A DNA stretch of 12,941 nucleotides from positions 732,999-745,939 of the forward strand of contig MU646430.1 in assembly GCA_026770585.1 (NCBI GenBank). The letters are read 5' to 3'. This document shows positions 1 to 6,429 of this stretch, in pieces. The notes under the pieces are model-generated. The model ran no database searches. It worked only from the letters and a program-made list of their open reading frames with translations, and was not told where the DNA came from. Numbering within the stretch: the first letter of the stretch is position 1; every line of letters begins with the position of its first letter. This stretch comes from Baffinella frigidus. Its lineage: Eukaryota; Cryptophyceae; Cryptomonadales; Baffinellaceae. Made by a program: the position numbers and the translations under genes.

Positions 1-181
1 CCTGCATTGGCGAGATTGTTAAGCCGGCGAAATAAACCTCCAAAAAAACACAGAAATGCAACCAGCGGCTCGAAGAGGAAGAAAGGTGATACCGGTACGC
101 GGGGGGACCCGGGAACAGCCGCCACCGCCAAATCACTAACCCTGAAACCTGACCGCCAAATCCCAAACCCGCCTCCCCCCT

Positions 182-595
182 GGAACCTGCACCTGCAGCA
201 GAGACGTAAGTTATAGGTTATAGGTGATAGGTTTTAGGTTATAGTTCATAGGTTGTAGGTTATAGGTTATAGGTTATAGGTTGTAGGTTGTAGGTTGTGG
301 GTTATGGGTTGTAGGTTATAGGTTATGGGTTATGGGTTATGGGTTATGGGTTATGGGTTATGGGATATGGGTTATGGGTTATGGGTTATGTGTTATAGGT
401 GTTGATAGGTGATGGGTGTTAGACAGCGAATCGGAGACACAGCGGGTTTCACATCGGTTGGCCACGTGAAAAGAATGAAACCACGCCAAAAGTTCATGAT
501 GCTGGTACCAAACTGTCAACGTTTGGCATTATTTTTATTTCGTGGCCGACATATACCCGCAGCAGCCGCCCCCCCCCCGGAATCTGCACCTGCAG
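182..595. repeat. Pair of 17-bp repeats after C-runs (182-198 and 579-595)
   Basis: ggaacctgcacctgcag at 182-198 and ggaatctgcacctgcag at 579-595 differ by one base. Each follows a run of C and lies close to a telomere-like array. On the minus strand both read as a possible acceptor, ctgcag, followed by GTGCAG(G/A)TTCC and a G-run, so they may be copies of one exon start. The segment between them holds the heptamer array and 160 bp of plain sequence with no supported gene. Confidence 0.55.
208..418 (+). repeat. Telomere-like heptamer array TTATAGG / TTATGGG
   Basis: About 200 bp of heptamers in two blocks: ggttata and ggttgta variants first (211-300), then nearly pure ggttatg (300-390). The G-rich strand is plus. 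The transition between variants is sharp, as expected from local array expansion. Confidence 0.9.
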
Positions 596-632
596 GGGGT
601 TAGGGGTGTTGGGGTGTTGGGTTTAGGGTTTG
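595..632 (+). repeat. Short TTAGGGG / TTTAGGG array
   Basis: Reads gggggttaggggtgttgggg then tgttgggtttagggtttgg. It is a short degenerate telomere-like array on the plus strand, next to a C-rich tract and the 17-bp repeat ending at 595. Confidence 0.75.
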
Positions 633-876
633 GACCTGCATCGGAAATACAAGGAGGCATGCCGTTATGCAACTGCACTCCGAGCCACAAGATTTCAGTT
701 AAGTCAACCATCTCACCTAAGTTAACTTTCCCCTGTTTTCGTTTAGATGGACCTGGCCACCATGGACGGCATTTGACTTAGGGCGCTGGCTTTCAGGGGG
801 AGTTGACTTAGGCGAAATGTTCTGACTCCGAGTGAACTGGAGCCGGTGAAAGAAACCACACCACATCCAGAAAGGG
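633..876. other. Unassigned segment
   Basis: A plain mixed-composition stretch between two heptamer arrays. Short gacttagg motifs occur at about 772 and 805. No splice-bounded coding block could be supported, and the small ORFs here lack recognisable features. Confidence 0.4.
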
Positions 877-955
877 TCTCTGGTTTCTGGTTTCAGGTTT
901 CTGGTTTCCGGTTTCTGGTTTCTAGTTTCGGGTTTCGGGTTTCGAGATTCGGGTG
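877..955 (+). repeat. TTTCTGG / TTTCGGG heptamer array
   Basis: About ten heptamers of the form ggtttct, shifting to ggtttcg at 925-945. The same 7-bp period as the TTTAGGG arrays, with a different core. Confidence 0.88.
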
Positions 956-1182
956 AGGGAAGCGACCTGCGTCCTGCCGGCGCCCGGAGCTGCGATCAAC
1001 GTCCGAAGAGTCACCTCCGTCCACGCTCTTGCATCCCCCCTCCCAGTGCTCTCTGCTCGAGGACACGACCAGAATTCAGTACCATGACGCTGACATAAAT
1101 TGCATGCCGCTGCCGAGCGAGGGCGGGACTCAATTTTAAAAACTTTCACCTGAATCCTCAAGGAAATGGACCTTTAAAATGA

Positions 1183-1214
1183 AAAGCTGAGACCGGATTT
1201 CCGGCCTCGGCTTT
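1183..1214. repeat. Imperfect hairpin
   Basis: Arms aaagctgagaccgg and ccggcctcggcttt pair at 12 of 14 positions around an attt loop. Confidence 0.7.
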
Positions 1215-1300
1215 AATTCTTGCGCTTATATGGCTCGACAGCGGAAAGTCCCCCCGCGGGGAACCACTGACATAATCTTCGTATACTTGGTGATGTATCA

Positions 1301-1337
1301 ATTGCATGTACTACTGCGCGCGAGTAGTACATGCAAT
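1301..1337. repeat. Perfect 15-bp hairpin
   Basis: Arms attgcatgtactact and agtagtacatgcaat pair without mismatch around the loop gcgcgcg. A partial extra copy (atgtactac) follows. No T-run follows, so it is not an obvious terminator. Confidence 0.85.
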
Positions 1338-1559
1338 GTACTACCCCTCCACTGCGCCGAACAACGTCCGAACAGTCACCTCCGTCCACGCTCTTGCATC
1401 CCCCCTCCCCGCGCTCCTCCCCCCTGCCCTGCGAAATTTTAGCTGCATTTTGTTACTGGAGTTTCTGCTCTAAATGTGTTCCCGGAGCGCAGAGCAACGT
1501 CCGAAGCGGTAACTCCGTCCACGCACACGCATCTCCCCGCGAGGCACCCTCGCCCCCTG

Positions 1560-1920
1560 CCCGACCACATCCGGACCTAATTACAAAAAATAAATAAATA
1601 CATAAAACGAAGCTCAAACTCTCGCTGGCGTCGACCCCCCCTCCCCCACCTAATCACATAAGACAGATGTACTAATATACGATAACTTTTATGGTACCAG
1701 GAAACCCCTGGATTGGTCGACAGCCGTACGGGGGGCGCTCCTACCGTAGGGCATACGTAGGAGCCTAGGACCTGTCGAGGGTCAAATCTGACCCCGTGGC
1801 CACTTCAGAGATACCCCGCGTGGCCCTTGTTCGCGGGAAGGCATACCTTAGAAGATCAAAGAGGCCCAGGAAATTCTTAGGACCCAAGGGGCGAGGGCAG
1901 GCTGAAGGTTCCACTCGAGG
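1560..1920. other. Unassigned segment
   Basis: An A-rich start (aaaaaataaataaataca) is followed by mixed sequence. I see no splice-bounded coding block and no strong repeat here. Confidence 0.4.
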
Positions 1921-1929
1921 CTAGAAATG

Positions 1930-2050
1930 TGACAATTTTTAAAAAAAACTTTACAAGTCCTTTACACGTGGACCGATGTGTAGTAATTTTCACATGAATG
2001 GTCACGTTATTTGCCCCAGCTGGAGGAATTCCCCCAGCTACGTGACCAAA
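1930..2050. repeat. Dispersed element related to 3775-3875, with GGTCACGT hairpin
   Basis: The segment tttttaaaaaaaac, tacaagt-like sequence, gtgtgtagtaatttt and tggtcacgt is also found in diverged form at 3775-3845. In both places it runs into an inverted repeat built on TGGTCACGT / ACGTGACCA (here 1999-2007 with 2040-2048, with inner ccccagc copies). On the minus strand both copies read HxKITTHxxTC and FFLK, probably only reflecting shared DNA. It may be an old non-autonomous mobile element. Confidence 0.55.
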
Positions 2051-2097
2051 CCCGCCCGTGACTGGTACAAATTTTAACAACCCCACATTTAAAATAC

Positions 2098-2231
2098 TCC
2101 CCCTTCCAGCCTCGAGGGATTTGCCAGGGTTCACCGGGGAGGATCTCGATTCGTGCCCCCTCCTCCGAGAGGAGCGCCAGCCTCCCGCCGGAGACCTCCA
2201 CGGCGTCGCGCCCCGGCACCAGCGCCGCTGC
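2098..2231 (-). CDS. Candidate exon (AALVPGRDAVEVSGGRLALL)
   Basis: A minus-strand block with acceptor tattacaaatttgcag and donor AAGGGGGA|GTATTT: 44 codons plus two bases. The frame reads AALVPGRDAVEVSGGRLALL, then SEEGARIEILPGEPWQIP and RGWKG. It looks like alternating beta strands, compatible with a propeller or a domain next to one, but I do not recognise the family. GC-rich third positions and the T-rich acceptor support it. The start of this exon and its preceding intron end recur in fragments at 2332, 2513 and 2614. It may be a downstream exon of the WD40 gene. Confidence 0.55.
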
Positions 2232-2320
2232 CTGCAAATTTGTAATAGATGATTCAATAAATAGATTTCGCGTTCCATTAGGTTGTAATCGCCCTGGAAA
2301 TCAGGGCGAATTTGGGGAAC
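2232..2320 (-). repeat. Intron 3-prime end unit, copy a
   Basis: The intron end before 2231 reads cgattacaacctaatg, then cgaaatctatttattgaatc and ttgcag. The same order occurs before 2614, so intron and exon were copied as one unit. A small hairpin, cgccctg and cagggcg around gaaat, lies at 2290-2308. Confidence 0.65.
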
Positions 2321-2332
2321 CAGCGCTGCAGC
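2305..2332 (-). repeat. Copy of exon start AAALVP, fragment b
   Basis: The minus strand reads cctgatgcag and then GCTGCAGCGCTGGTTCCCCA, matching the first codons of 2231 (AALVP) with the acceptor before diverging. Confidence 0.6.
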
Positions 2333-2402
2333 CTGCATCAGGGGCTGGATGTGAGCGCCCCCACAAGCAGGCTAGTCGCCCCCATCGAGATCCACGCCCC
2401 GA

Positions 2403-2462
2403 GATGCGAGAGAGTGAAGAGAGAGAGAGAGGAGATAGAGAGAGAGTCAAGAAAGAGAGAGG
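2403..2462. repeat. GA-rich microsatellite
   Basis: Degenerate (GA)n with interruptions; the CT-rich strand is minus and directly follows the copied exon start at 2513. Confidence 0.9.
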
Positions 2463-2560
2463 CCTCCCGTCGGAGGCCTCTACGGCGTTGCGCCCCAGCA
2501 CCAGCGCTGCAGTCTGCAAATGGCATCGATGGTTCAGTAAATTGAAAGATGATTTATCTG
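2458..2560 (-). repeat. Copy of exon start (TAALVLGRNAVEASDGR), fragment c
   Basis: The acceptor gccatttgcag at 2514 is followed by codons for TAALVLGRNAVEASDGR, 17 codons matching AAALVPGRDAVEVSGGR at 2231. Most differences change amino acids, unlike the duplicated WD40 exon, so this copy is probably unconstrained. It then runs into a CT-rich microsatellite. A palindrome, gaggcctcc / ggaggcctc (2459-2480), lies at the junction. Confidence 0.65.
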
Positions 2561-2599
2561 GGGCCGGATGGGACGATTCGGGCCGGATGGGACGCCGCC

Positions 2600-2700
2600 A
2601 CCAGCTGGCGCCGCCTGCATATTGTACGAATGAGATCATTGAATAATTAGATTTCGCATTTCATCAGCTCGCAATCGCCCTCGAAATCAGAGCAGATCAT
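2600..2700 (-). repeat. Intron end plus exon start, fragment d
   Basis: The minus strand reads ctctgatttcgagggcgatt, then gatgaaatgcgaaatctaat, then acaatatgcag|GCGGCGCCAGCTGG. It matches the intron end and first bases of the exon at 2231. Confidence 0.65.
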
Positions 2701-2784
2701 CACGGCAAAAACGGGCAGTCGACCGAGGAGGCAAAGTCGGCTCCGTGTTTGGCACTTATCCAACGTGACTCCACCAACAACTCT

Positions 2785-3077
2785 GACCCCCAAACCCCAC
2801 GGGCGTCAAATCGTGCGGCCACCCAGCGTCCATCAACCATGTTGAAGTTTCCCCAAACCCGGTAAGAGGTGGAGTTAGAATCCATCCGGAAAATGCTCGT
2901 ATGAGCGGCCGACACGGGGCACAGTAAGTGGCACAATACGCCCCAGCATGTGCGGCGCCGACGCTGGTTGTTTGGCAATAAATTATCAATCTCTCTCTAA
3001 CCCCAAACCCCACGGGCGTCAGATCGTCTGGCCACACAGCGTCCCATCAACCGCGTTGAAGCTTCCCCACAACCCAG
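2785..3077. repeat. Dispersed ~75-bp repeat, two good copies
   Basis: Copies at 2785-2861 and 2999-3077 share ccccaaaccccacgggcgtc, then atcgt and ggccac, then cagcgtcc and atcaacc with gttgaag and ttcccca. Weaker relatives, with ggactagacctcggga or gtccaa..tctccaccaac and aagtcggctccgtg, occur at 3437-3530 and 3588-3680. No convincing coding frame. The family looks like an old interspersed repeat. Confidence 0.7.
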
Positions 3078-3079
3078 TT

Positions 3080-3300
3080 GAGACTAGACTTCGGGTACCT
3101 AGGGGGTAAGACTGTGCCACGGGGTGCCAGGAGGGGCCCCTGGTCACGATCCGTGGGCGGGGCCGGGTGGGGGGGAGAGAGCCGCCGCGCCCCCGGCAGC
3201 TCAGCTTCGCGTCAAAACAGTTGAAACGTGTAAACGCGTCCGAGACGGGTCCGTCGTAAAGTTCACAAACTATTGGATCACTCAAGTTAAGGCAGGAGGA
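3080..3300. other. Unassigned segment with one tentative open block
   Basis: On the minus strand a frame starting near 3285 reads SDPIVCELYDGPVSDAFTRF, which has protein-like composition. I find no clear acceptor or donor and no family resemblance, so I do not call it. Confidence 0.25.
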
Positions 3301-3400
3301 TGAAATAAAATTAAAAATAAGAAAAATAAAAAGAAGAAGAAGAAGAAGAAGAAGACGAAGAAGATGATGATGAAGAAGAAGATGATGAAAAAGAAGGTTA
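3300..3400. repeat. A-rich then (GAA/GAT)n microsatellite
   Basis: A-rich sequence (aaataaaattaaaaataa) leads into gaagaagaag and gatgatgatg repeats. It is strongly purine on plus, hence polypyrimidine on minus. Confidence 0.9.
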
Positions 3401-3535
3401 AAGCTAGACCAGTCTCAAAAACATCGTAGCCCATCGAGTGGGACTAGACCTCGGGAACCTCAGCGTCGATGGATGTCCAACGTATCTCCACCAACAGCTC
3501 TAACCCCCCTCACCCTCTGACCCCACGGGCGCCAT

Positions 3536-3585
3536 GATAAAGAAGCAGAAGCAGAAGCAGAAGCAGAAGAAGAAGAAGAAGAAGC
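3536..3585. repeat. (AGCAGA)n / (AGA)n microsatellite
   Basis: Four agcaga units followed by six aga units. Polypyrimidine on the minus strand. Confidence 0.9.
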
Positions 3586-3703
3586 CAAGTCGGCTCCGTG
3601 AGCGTCTGATCGTGCCGCCACTCAGCGTCCAAACAACGCAGGTGGGACAAGACCTCGGGACCCTCAGATTCGATGGCGGAGATTGCCCCGAGGAAGTGCT
3701 TCC

Positions 3704-3947
3704 CGCCTCCCGCACCCGCTCCGGAATCTGTGGAAGACGCAAGCCCTGCCACACGAGTCGGGGATCAAACACCCTTTTTTAAAAAAAACCATGGAGCTGT
3801 ACAAGTGAGGCAGTGTGTGGTTATTTTTATATGTTTGGTCACGTGGCTACACGAAAAGCGTGTAGCCACGTGACCTCCACCTCCGGAACCCCCTCCGGAA
3901 CCGCCTCCCGCACTCCCTCCGGAATCTGTGGAAGACGCAAGCCCTGC
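3704..3947 (-). repeat. 46-bp direct repeat carrying an acceptor (3704-3749 and 3902-3947)
   Basis: Both copies read on the minus strand gcag|GGCTTGCGTCTTCCACAG, then ATTCCGGA, then GTGCGGGAGGCGG, with three or so differences. In one frame they encode GLRLPQIPE(R/G)VREA, in another GLASSTDSG. Each has an AG at the same place that could be an acceptor, and sequence diverges after the shared exon-like part. In copy 2 the following bases are gttccggaggg repeats (Gly/Pro/Glu-rich). Confidence 0.6.
3775..3875. repeat. Second copy of the element, with perfect 17-bp hairpin
   Basis: Contains ttttttaaaaaaaacc, tacaagt, gtgtgtggttatttttat and tttggtcacg, matching 1930-2007 at a distance. It ends in a perfect inverted repeat: ggtcacgtggctacacg (3837-3853) and cgtgtagccacgtgacc (3859-3875) around aaaag. 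CACGTG sits in each arm. Confidence 0.7.
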
Positions 3948-3949
3948 AC

Positions 3950-4320
3950 GTGCAGCGGTTCTAAAAACAAATGGCAACCCAACACAGGATTCAAAGATAC
4001 GCAGACGATGCGTTCAGGAACAGAAAACTTAAAGACCAAAACTTCGACCCCAAATGCATAACTCCTGGACGACACGGCATTGAAAGAGAAGCAGACGACT
4101 TATTCAGGAACAACAAATCGGCACCCTTGCAGTACAACTGCGTAGAGCCAAAACAACCGACGTCTTCGACCCACGCAAGCGGTGTGCAGAGAAATCGGCA
4201 GAGAAAAACGCAATAATCGTAAACGCTGACAATTTTGAGCTCCATAAGAAGACACCCTTTTGGTACAATTTCGCAAAACAAAAACAACCGACATCTGTGA
4301 CATGGGAGGGCTAGTAGGTG
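3950..4320. other. A-rich segment with diverged internal repeats
   Basis: Composition changes to A-rich. Two short segments recur: (a)gcagacga(t/c)..(g/t)ttcaggaac at 4000 and 4090, and cacccttt/gcagtacaa..aacaaccgac(g/a)tc at 4120 and 4253. The plus frame has a repeated R-x-ADD-x-FRN motif at about residues 9 and 40 of an 81-codon frame starting at 3971, but I see no splice sites or family match. Its base composition differs from its neighbours, which may mean a different origin. Confidence 0.45.
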
Positions 4321-4382
4321 GATAGGGAGGCGCACCGACAAACACAAGACCGAGGGTGGGCGAGAGCGAGAGCGATACGGGC

Positions 4383-4745
4383 CGCAGCACCCCGCCGACC
4401 TTCCACATCGCCTGTGCCCCGAACACACACACACAACCTAAGCAGGGAGCATTCACGCTTTGAGGCACACGCAGCCACTTCCATTCCAGGAATCCACACA
4501 ACAAGAATCTCCGAAGGTAAGTATCATAGAAATGGGCCCCACGCGGAGAGTGAGATGGTCCGCAGCACCCCGCCCATACCGACCTTCCACATCGCCTGTG
4601 CCCAGAACGCAAAAACAACGCACGTAATCAGGGTCGAATCACGCGCAGCCACTTCCATTCCAGGATTCAACACAACACGAATCTCGTTGCATGCAGCGAA
4701 TCCGCGCCCAACCCAACCTTCCACATCGCATGTGTTCCGCACGGA
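4383..4745 (-). repeat. Tandem copies of exon end AMWK plus donor (4400, 4584, 4718)
   Basis: Three minus-strand copies end GCGATGTGGAAG|GT(C/T)GG. Copies at 4400 and 4584 are preceded by gttc(g/t)ggggcacag-type sequence. They share a longer unit: cgcagcaccccgcc, the AMWK end, and an upstream segment reading PGMEVAA on minus (4466-4508 and 4640-4685). The spacing is 184 and 134 bp. In the 4584 copy the preceding residues, STLITCVVFAFWAQAMWK, are again hydrophobic, so the hydrophobic character is shared although the sequence is not. Confidence 0.65.
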
Positions 4746-4797
4746 AGCATTGCCCAGATCAGGGTGGTCCCCAGCGTGATAGTCATCAAGAAGATGC
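4718..4797 (-). CDS. Candidate hydrophobic exon ending in HAMWK
   Basis: An 80-nt minus-strand block between acceptor tgatcttcag and donor TGGAAG|GTTGGG has two leading bases and 26 codons. The frame reads IFLMTITLGTTLIWAMLPCG then THAMWK, hydrophobic enough for one membrane-spanning helix or a buried strand. The other frame (LLDDYHAGDHPDLG) is also open, so coding is not certain. The last codons and donor are repeated at 4584 and 4400. It does not resemble the WD40 blades and could belong to another gene. Confidence 0.38.
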
Positions 4798-4890
4798 CTG
4801 AAGATCAGGGGGGGGTGCGGGACCTTAAGTGCTGCTAGAGCCCCCACCTCCCGCGCAGCCCCATCCCCTAGCGAGAACCGCACAAGCCTG

Positions 4891-5076
4891 TTTGGGATTC
4901 TGGGGTTTAGGGTGTAGGGGTTCAGGGGTTTAGGGGGTTAGGGGTTTGGGGTTTAGGGTTTAGAGGTTTAGGGGTTTGGGGTTTAGGGTTTAGAGGTTTG
5001 GGGGTTTGGGGTTTAGGGTTTAGAGGTTTAGGGGTTTGGGGTTTAGGGTTTAGAGGTTTAGGGGTTTAGGGGGTGA
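4891..5076 (+). repeat. Telomere-like TTTAGGG array with 30-bp higher-order unit
   Basis: TTTAGGG and relatives (TTTGGGG, TTTAGAGG) fill this block with the G-rich strand on plus. Between 4951 and 5070 there is a higher-order unit of exactly 30 bp, gtttagggtttagaggttta plus ggggtttggg, repeated four times with few changes. A real chromosome end would be more uniform and terminal. This is an interstitial array. Confidence 0.9.
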
Positions 5077-5098
5077 GGGTTTAGGGTTTAGGGTTGAC

Positions 5099-5171
5099 CT
5101 GTCCTCCCGCACGTAGAAGAACCCCCCTCCCTCCGGAGCAAGCGGCGGGCTCGCCTCAGGCGACCTCCCCC
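5099..5171 (-). CDS. 73-nt exon inside TTTAGGG arrays, copy 1 (GGGFFYVRED)
   Basis: On the minus strand the acceptor ctaaaccag is followed by 73 nt and donor GGACAG|GTCAAC. The best frame starts with two leftover bases and encodes RSPEASPPLAPEGGGFFYVR then ED, ending with two leftover bases. One other frame stops early (TGA); the third is Arg-rich. The exon is framed by telomere-like repeats: the intron begins GTCAACCCTAAACCC and the acceptor sits at the end of another such array. The length is not a multiple of three, so both copies cannot be included together in this frame. Confidence 0.5.
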
Positions 5172-5250
5172 CTGGTTTAGGGTTTAGTGTTTAGGGTTTA
5201 GGGTTTAGTGTTTTAGGGTTTTAGGGGTGGGTTTAGGGTTTAGGGTTGAC

Positions 5251-5323
5251 CTGTCCTCCCGCACGTAGAAGAACCCCCCTCCCTCCGGAGCAAGCGGCGG
5301 GCTCGCCTCAGGCGACCTCCCCC
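5251..5323 (-). CDS. 73-nt exon inside TTTAGGG arrays, copy 2
   Basis: Identical over all 73 nt to the block at 5099-5171, with the same acceptor and donor. It is part of an exact 2 x 152-bp tandem duplication, so it arose very recently, unless it is an assembly artefact. The next upstream block in transcript order is uncertain, so I cannot say which copy is used. Confidence 0.48.
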
Positions 5324-5390
5324 CTGGTTTAGGGTTTAGTGTTTAGGGTTTAGGGTTTAGTGTTTTAGGGTTTTAGGGGTTCATGTGTGT

Positions 5391-5421
5391 AGGGGTTCAG
5401 GGGTTCGGGTTCGGGTTCGGG
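5391..5421 (+). repeat. TTCGGG / TTCAGGGG short array
   Basis: A short array of ttcagggg then ttcggg units lies just right of the 152-bp duplication. It has a different variant base from the neighbouring TTTAGGG array. Confidence 0.75.
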
Positions 5422-5437
5422 GCGACACCCCGCCAGT

Positions 5438-5600
5438 CATGCAGGAAGCCAACGTTCGCGAAAGAAGCAGTTGGCCGCGAATTGGTACAAAACGTACAGT
5501 AGCCGGCTTTGCAACCCATCGAAAACAACGACTTGACCATTTTATACCAGGGTCGCGTCCAAACCAATCCTCTTCCAACGTTGGCTTTCTGCATGCGGGC
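5438..5600. repeat. Long imperfect inverted repeat (fold-back)
   Basis: The left arm from 5438 (catgcaggaagccaacgtt) pairs with the right arm ending at 5598 (aacgttggctttctgcatg). Similarity continues inward with gaps over about 60 bp per arm (ttgg.cgcga..tggta.aaaa). The centre holds gtagccggctttgcaaccca. It could be a miniature inverted-repeat element. No flanking duplication was recognised. Confidence 0.65.
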
Positions 5601-5690
5601 GGTTGACTCATCAAGGGCAATGCAACACGCTAACGTCTGTGAGGTACTTACACCCTACGGATGGTAGGCAACCCGTAGGCAAGTAGTACC

Positions 5691-5766
5691 GTACCTCGCT
5701 GGCGTTAGCTTTTTGTACCTCGATCGCGTTCGCTTTTTGAGGACCTCGCTGGCGTTACCTTTTTGC
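5691..5766. repeat. 24-27-bp tandem repeat, three copies
   Basis: Units gtacctcgctggcgttagct(tttt), gtacctcgatcgcgttcgct(tttt) and ggacctcgctggcgttacct(tttt) lie head to tail. Confidence 0.85.
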
Positions 5767-5794
5767 ATCAAGGGGGCATTCCCTGCCCCCCCCC

Positions 5795-6160
5795 CCCGCG
5801 CCGTCGGCGCCTCGGGCGGGGTTGGGGAGGCTGGAGTACGCGGCGCGGAGGGGGGGTGGCTGGGGTTTAGGATTCAGGATTTAGGGTTCAGGGTTCAGGG
5901 TTTAGGGTCTACCCGGGCCCCCGCTCGCGTCGTCGGCTCCTCGGGAGGGGGGGCAGGAGGAGGGTAGATGAGTATGAGGCGTGTATGGGGAGGGACGCGG
6001 GGGGGGTGTCAAACGAGTCCTCACATAAATCTTCCTCTAACGGTGGCTTTCGGCATTACCCGGGGGGGCGCTCGCGTCGTCGGCGCCTTGGGAGAGAGAG
6101 AGGAGGAGGGTGGCTGAGTAGGCGGCGCGGAGGGGGAGGGACGCGGGGGGGTGCGCGCTG
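5795..6160. repeat. GC-rich tandem repeat with exon-like ADDAS blocks
   Basis: Three related GC-rich segments (about 5795-5862, 5915-6000, 6060-6150) each hold a cgtcg(t/g)cgcctcggg-type core followed by a run of G and ggaggagggt(g/a)g. On the minus strand two of them read GGAGCCGACGACGCGAGCGG or its GGCGCC variant, coding (G)ADDAS, and end in CCCGG|GTA donor-like sites (near 5918 and 6058). In the middle copy the donor is followed at once by telomere-like CCCTAAA. This may be another amplified exon boundary. Coding status is unproven. Confidence 0.5.
5864..5910 (+). repeat. TTCAGGG / TTTAGGG array
   Basis: Mixed gattcag, gatttag, ggttcag and ggtttag heptamers on plus. On the minus strand the array starts directly after a donor-like CCCGG|GTAGAC site. 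Confidence 0.82.
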
Positions 6161-6184
6161 TCGGAGAGCTCCATCATCGCGAGT
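6122..6184 (-). CDS. WD40-gene exon start (LAMMELSDSAHPP), copy 3 of 3
   Basis: The acceptor ccctcgcacag precedes A and then the codons for LAMMELSDSAHPPASLPLRA. Compared with 6414, the split Arg codon (AGG or AGA), CTG/CTC, CAT/CAC and CCA/CCC are all synonymous. Downstream a pyrimidine-rich tract ends in cccaag, followed by a GADDASAPPG-coding block and a donor-like CCCGG|GTAATG near 6058-6085. The right limit is the acceptor; the left limit is a guess. Confidence 0.5.
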
Positions 6185-6204
6185 CTGTGCGAGGGGGGTG
6201 ACGG

Positions 6205-6236
6205 GGGGTAGGGTTTAGGGTTTGTTTGGGGTTTGA
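6205..6236 (+). repeat. Short TTTAGGG array
   Basis: ggtagggtttagggtttg followed by tttggggtttg. On the minus strand it follows GTAGGGTC, another GT-led start. Confidence 0.7.
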
Positions 6237-6369
6237 CCCTACCGCAGGCCCCGCACAGACCAGGCCCTGCACGCACCGGCCTGTGGTAAGAGCAGAGTAC
6301 AATCCAAAATGCCGTGTGTTGCAGCGTCGCACGGTGGTATGTATAAGGTTCGGTTGCGTTTTTCGCAAC

Positions 6370-6414
6370 GTCGATGGGGGATGCGCGCTGTCGGAGAGCT
6401 CCATCATCGCCAGC
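6370..6414 (-). CDS. WD40-gene exon start (LAMMELSDSAHPP), copy 2 of 3
   Basis: The acceptor ccctcgcacag precedes G and then codons for LAMMELSDSAHPPS. LAMMELSDS fits the fourth strand of a blade (compare the usual VRLWDLSDS, with Met for Trp) and follows PVTR of the exon 7446-7346 in phase. The exon end cannot be placed: the frame stays open leftwards (STLRKTQPN), so the left limit here is approximate. The related copy at 6184 differs by synonymous changes over the conserved codons, which supports this frame. Confidence 0.55.
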
Positions 6415-6429
6415 CTGTGCGAGGGGGGG

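Larger units (their letters stand above)
998..1550. repeat. Dispersed ~55-bp direct repeat, three copies
   Basis: Copies begin at 998, 1362 and 1495 with caacgtccgaa, then tcacctccgtccacgctctt, then gcatc and C-rich sequence with a gcgctc-type end. The first two are almost identical; the third is diverged (cggtaactccgtccacgcac). The first and third also share cccggagc just upstream, so the unit is longer than 55 bp. Spacings are 364 and 133 bp. No coding frame is shared. Confidence 0.85.
5077..5380. repeat. Exact tandem duplication, 2 x 152 bp
   Basis: The segments 5077-5228 and 5229-5380 are identical as far as I can read. Each consists of TTTAGGG-type repeats around a unique 73-nt block. 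Outside these limits the sequences differ (gtgaggg before the first, ttcatg after the second). Confidence 0.92.

Noticed and set aside
4951-5070. CRISPR-like array of 30-bp units
   Set aside because: The units are contiguous telomere-like repeats without spacers.
4891-5420. A true chromosome end
   Set aside because: The TTTAGGG array is degenerate, has higher-order units and is followed by 7.5 kb of unique sequence including exons.
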